Position numbers and translations under genes: made by a program
Shown here: piece after piece, positions 4,357 through 5,158 of the stretch
Layout of the letters: each line of letters begins with the position of its first letter
Numbering within the stretch: position 1 is the first letter of the stretch
Assembly (NCBI GenBank): GCA_018267435.1
Contig: JAFDYM010000100.1
Span: forward strand, 1-5,158
Origin: Bacteroidota bacterium
GTDB taxonomy: Bacteria > Bacteroidota > Bacteroidia > Chitinophagales > LD1
Length of the DNA stretch: 5,158 bases
Direction of reading: 5' to 3'
The notes under the pieces: model-generated
What the model was told of the DNA's origin: nothing
What the model saw: the letters and a program-made list of their open reading frames with translations, nothing else
Database searches by the model: none

Positions 4357-4509
4357 AACTCATCCCTGTCGACATACGTCTCCCGATAGCTATCGGGACC
4401 TTCTCTTTAAAAAGAGAAGGGAGAACTAGTCATTACCCGTAAATAATTTTGAATAAAATACTACACTAATTCCCCCTCTCTTTTCAAAGAGAGGGGCTAG
4501 GGGTGAGTT
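4357..4509. mobile_element. MITE-like intergenic element with two inverted hairpin arms
   Basis: The ends are inverted: AACTCATCCCT (4357-4367) and AGGGGTGAGTT (4499-4509) match at 10 of 11 bases as reverse complements. Each arm carries a near-perfect hairpin: CCTTCTCTTT-aa-AAAGAGAAGG (4399-4420) on the left and CCCCTCTCTTT-tc-AAAGAGAGGGG (4473-4496) on the right. The inner arm ends also correspond (GAACTAGT and its inverted partner ACTAATTC). The AT-rich centre (4431-4466) codes nothing. There is no transposase, so if mobile it is non-autonomous. CTCACCCC-plus-CTCTC-hairpin sequences like this are common between Bacteroidota genes, by recollection. Confidence 0.65.
4381..4398. repeat. Perfect 18-bp palindrome TCCCGATAGCTATCGGGA
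   Basis: The palindrome is fully symmetric with no loop. It sits inside the left arm of the MITE-like element, in about 28 nt that have no counterpart in the right arm, so it looks like a later insertion. The half-site TCCCGA matches the palindrome at 1426-1444. Confidence 0.75.
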
Positions 4510-4517
4510 CTGTACTT

Positions 4518-4548
4518 ATCTGTGAAATCATCTATCATCTGTGTAATC
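4518..4548 (+). repeat. Imperfect direct repeat ATCTGTG(A/T)AATC
   Basis: ATCTGTGAAATC (4518-4529) and ATCTGTGTAATC (4537-4548) differ at one base and are spaced 19 nt apart. They lie between the MITE-like element and the sigma-factor terminator. No function is assigned. Confidence 0.6.
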
Positions 4549-4550
4549 CC

Positions 4551-4588
4551 CATAAATAATAAAGGGCTGCCCGGTTAACGGCAGCCCT
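4551..4588 (-). terminator. Intrinsic terminator of the sigma factor gene
   Basis: AGGGCTGCC (4563-4571) and GGCAGCCCT (4580-4588) form a perfect 9-bp stem with an 8-nt loop containing GTTAAC. Read on the minus strand the stem is followed by TTTATTATTTAT. It lies 23 nt beyond the stop codon of the sigma factor gene. The plus-strand side lacks a good T run, so it acts mainly leftward. Confidence 0.85.
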
Positions 4589-4611
4589 CGTGTTTAAGGC
4601 AGGGGGAATGG

Positions 4612-5158
4612 TTATCCTAAATAATCTTTCAGCAGCTTGCAGCGGCTGGTAGTTTTTAATCGTAGCAGGGCTTTGTCTTTTATCTGCCTTACGCGCTCGC
4701 GGGTAAGGTCGAAACGGCCGCCGATGTCCTCTAGGCTCATGGGGTGTTCCAAGCCTATACCGAAGTATAGCTTTACTACCTCGGCCTGGCGCTGCGTAAG
4801 CGTGCTTAGCGAGCGGTCTATTTCGTGGTGCAGGCTTTCGTTGTAGCTTACTTGCCTATCGGCCATGTCGGCGTTTACGTTCTCTAGCACATCTAGCAGC
4901 GAGTTGCTCTCACCTACTTGGAACGGCGCATCCATACTTACGTGGCGGCCTGCTACACCTAGGGTAGTTTTCACTTCCTCTATATCTACCTCCAGCATAT
5001 TGGCCAGCTCTTCGGGGCTTGGCTCGCGCTCAAACTCCTGCTCAAGTGTGGCAAAGGCGCGGTTTATTTTGTTCAATGAACCTACCTTGTTCAATGGCAG
5101 GCGCACTATACGGCTTTGCTCGGCAAGTGCCTGTAGTATGCTTTGGCGGATCCACCAC
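4612..5158 (-). CDS. rpoD: Primary RNA polymerase sigma factor, regions 2.4 to 4 (5' end cut by window)
   Basis: This is the C-terminal 181 codons of the sigma-70-type housekeeping sigma factor; Bacteroidota forms are about 285-290 residues and lack region 1.1. In order are seen the end of region 2.4 (WWIRQSILQALAEQSRIVR), which in this family reads the -7 element; region 3 (VRLPLNKVGSLNKINRAF, then EFEREPSPEELANML); and region 4 (LTQRQAEVVKLYFGIGLEH, SLEDIGGRFDLTRERVRQIK), a helix-turn-helix that contacts the -33 box. It ends in KLLKDYLG. The VRLPLNK motif and the ERVRQIKDKALLRLK block identify a group 1 sigma. The GTG at 5104-5106 is an internal Val, not a start, because the frame and homology continue to base 5158. 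A strong terminator follows the stop. The partner promoters in this window are those at 544-575 and 661-692. Confidence 0.95.
   Translation of the reverse strand, partial: WWIRQSILQALAEQSRIVRLPLNKVGSLNKINRAFATLEQEFEREPSPEELANMLEVDIEEVKTTLGVAGRHVSMDAPFQVGESNSLLDVLENVNADMADRQVSYNESLHHEIDRSLSTLTQRQAEVVKLYFGIGLEHPMSLEDIGGRFDLTRERVRQIKDKALLRLKTTSRCKLLKDYLG

Noticed and set aside
4262..4550. CRISPR-like array from repeated words (ACAGAGTTG, ATCTGTG)
   Set aside because: Repeats are only 9-12 nt, two copies each, without uniform spacers or cas genes.
4637..4846. 69-codon plus-strand frame
   Set aside because: It is antisense to region 4 of the sigma factor.

Overview
The window reads as a piece of a Bacteroidota chromosome, probably from the Chitinophagales/Sphingobacteriia side (lineage is inference). 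Four things support this. Two divergent promoters match the phylum's TTG/TTTG-N19-20-TAnnTTTGC consensus. Clear Shine-Dalgarno sites are missing before the genes. One protein carries a type IX secretion (T9SS) C-terminal sorting domain. The non-coding DNA holds many short palindromes and MITE-like repeats of the kind scattered through Bacteroidota genomes.

Layout. At the left edge, on the minus strand, is the 5' end of sucA (2-oxoglutarate dehydrogenase E1, 173 codons visible). It diverges from rpsT (ribosomal protein S20, 719-976, plus), which ends in a strong intrinsic terminator at 1001-1027. About 430 bases without a credible gene follow, rich in small inverted repeats. From 1462 to 3463 three minus-strand genes lie head to tail: an intact REP-associated tyrosine transposase (RAYT, 2918-3463), a 151-residue remnant or small protein ending in a T9SS sorting domain (2412-2867), and a beta-propeller lipoprotein (1462-2412). 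The lipoprotein start overlaps the preceding stop as TAATG. A repeat-rich spacer (3518-3766) leads to a plus-strand gene of unknown function with a signal peptide and two hydrophobic segments (3767-4261). A 350-base spacer holds tandem repeats, a 153-bp MITE-like element (4357-4509) and the terminator of the last gene. That gene, at the right edge on the minus strand, is the 3' two-thirds of the primary sigma factor (rpoD/sigA).

How it fits together. The edges are core housekeeping genes (TCA cycle, ribosome, transcription) and the middle is accessory DNA. The most notable object is the transposase unit. Its coding region is flanked almost to the base by two ~50-nt inverted repeats (2867-2916 and 3465-3518), identical apart from one 1-nt and one 3-nt indel, and each can fold into a bulged REP-like hairpin. 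The T9SS-domain ORF begins exactly at the outer edge of the left repeat and has no secretion signal. The simplest reading is that the transposase unit inserted into, or rearranged, a larger secreted-protein gene and left only its sorting domain. The sigma factor at the right edge is of the type expected to read the promoters at the left edge.
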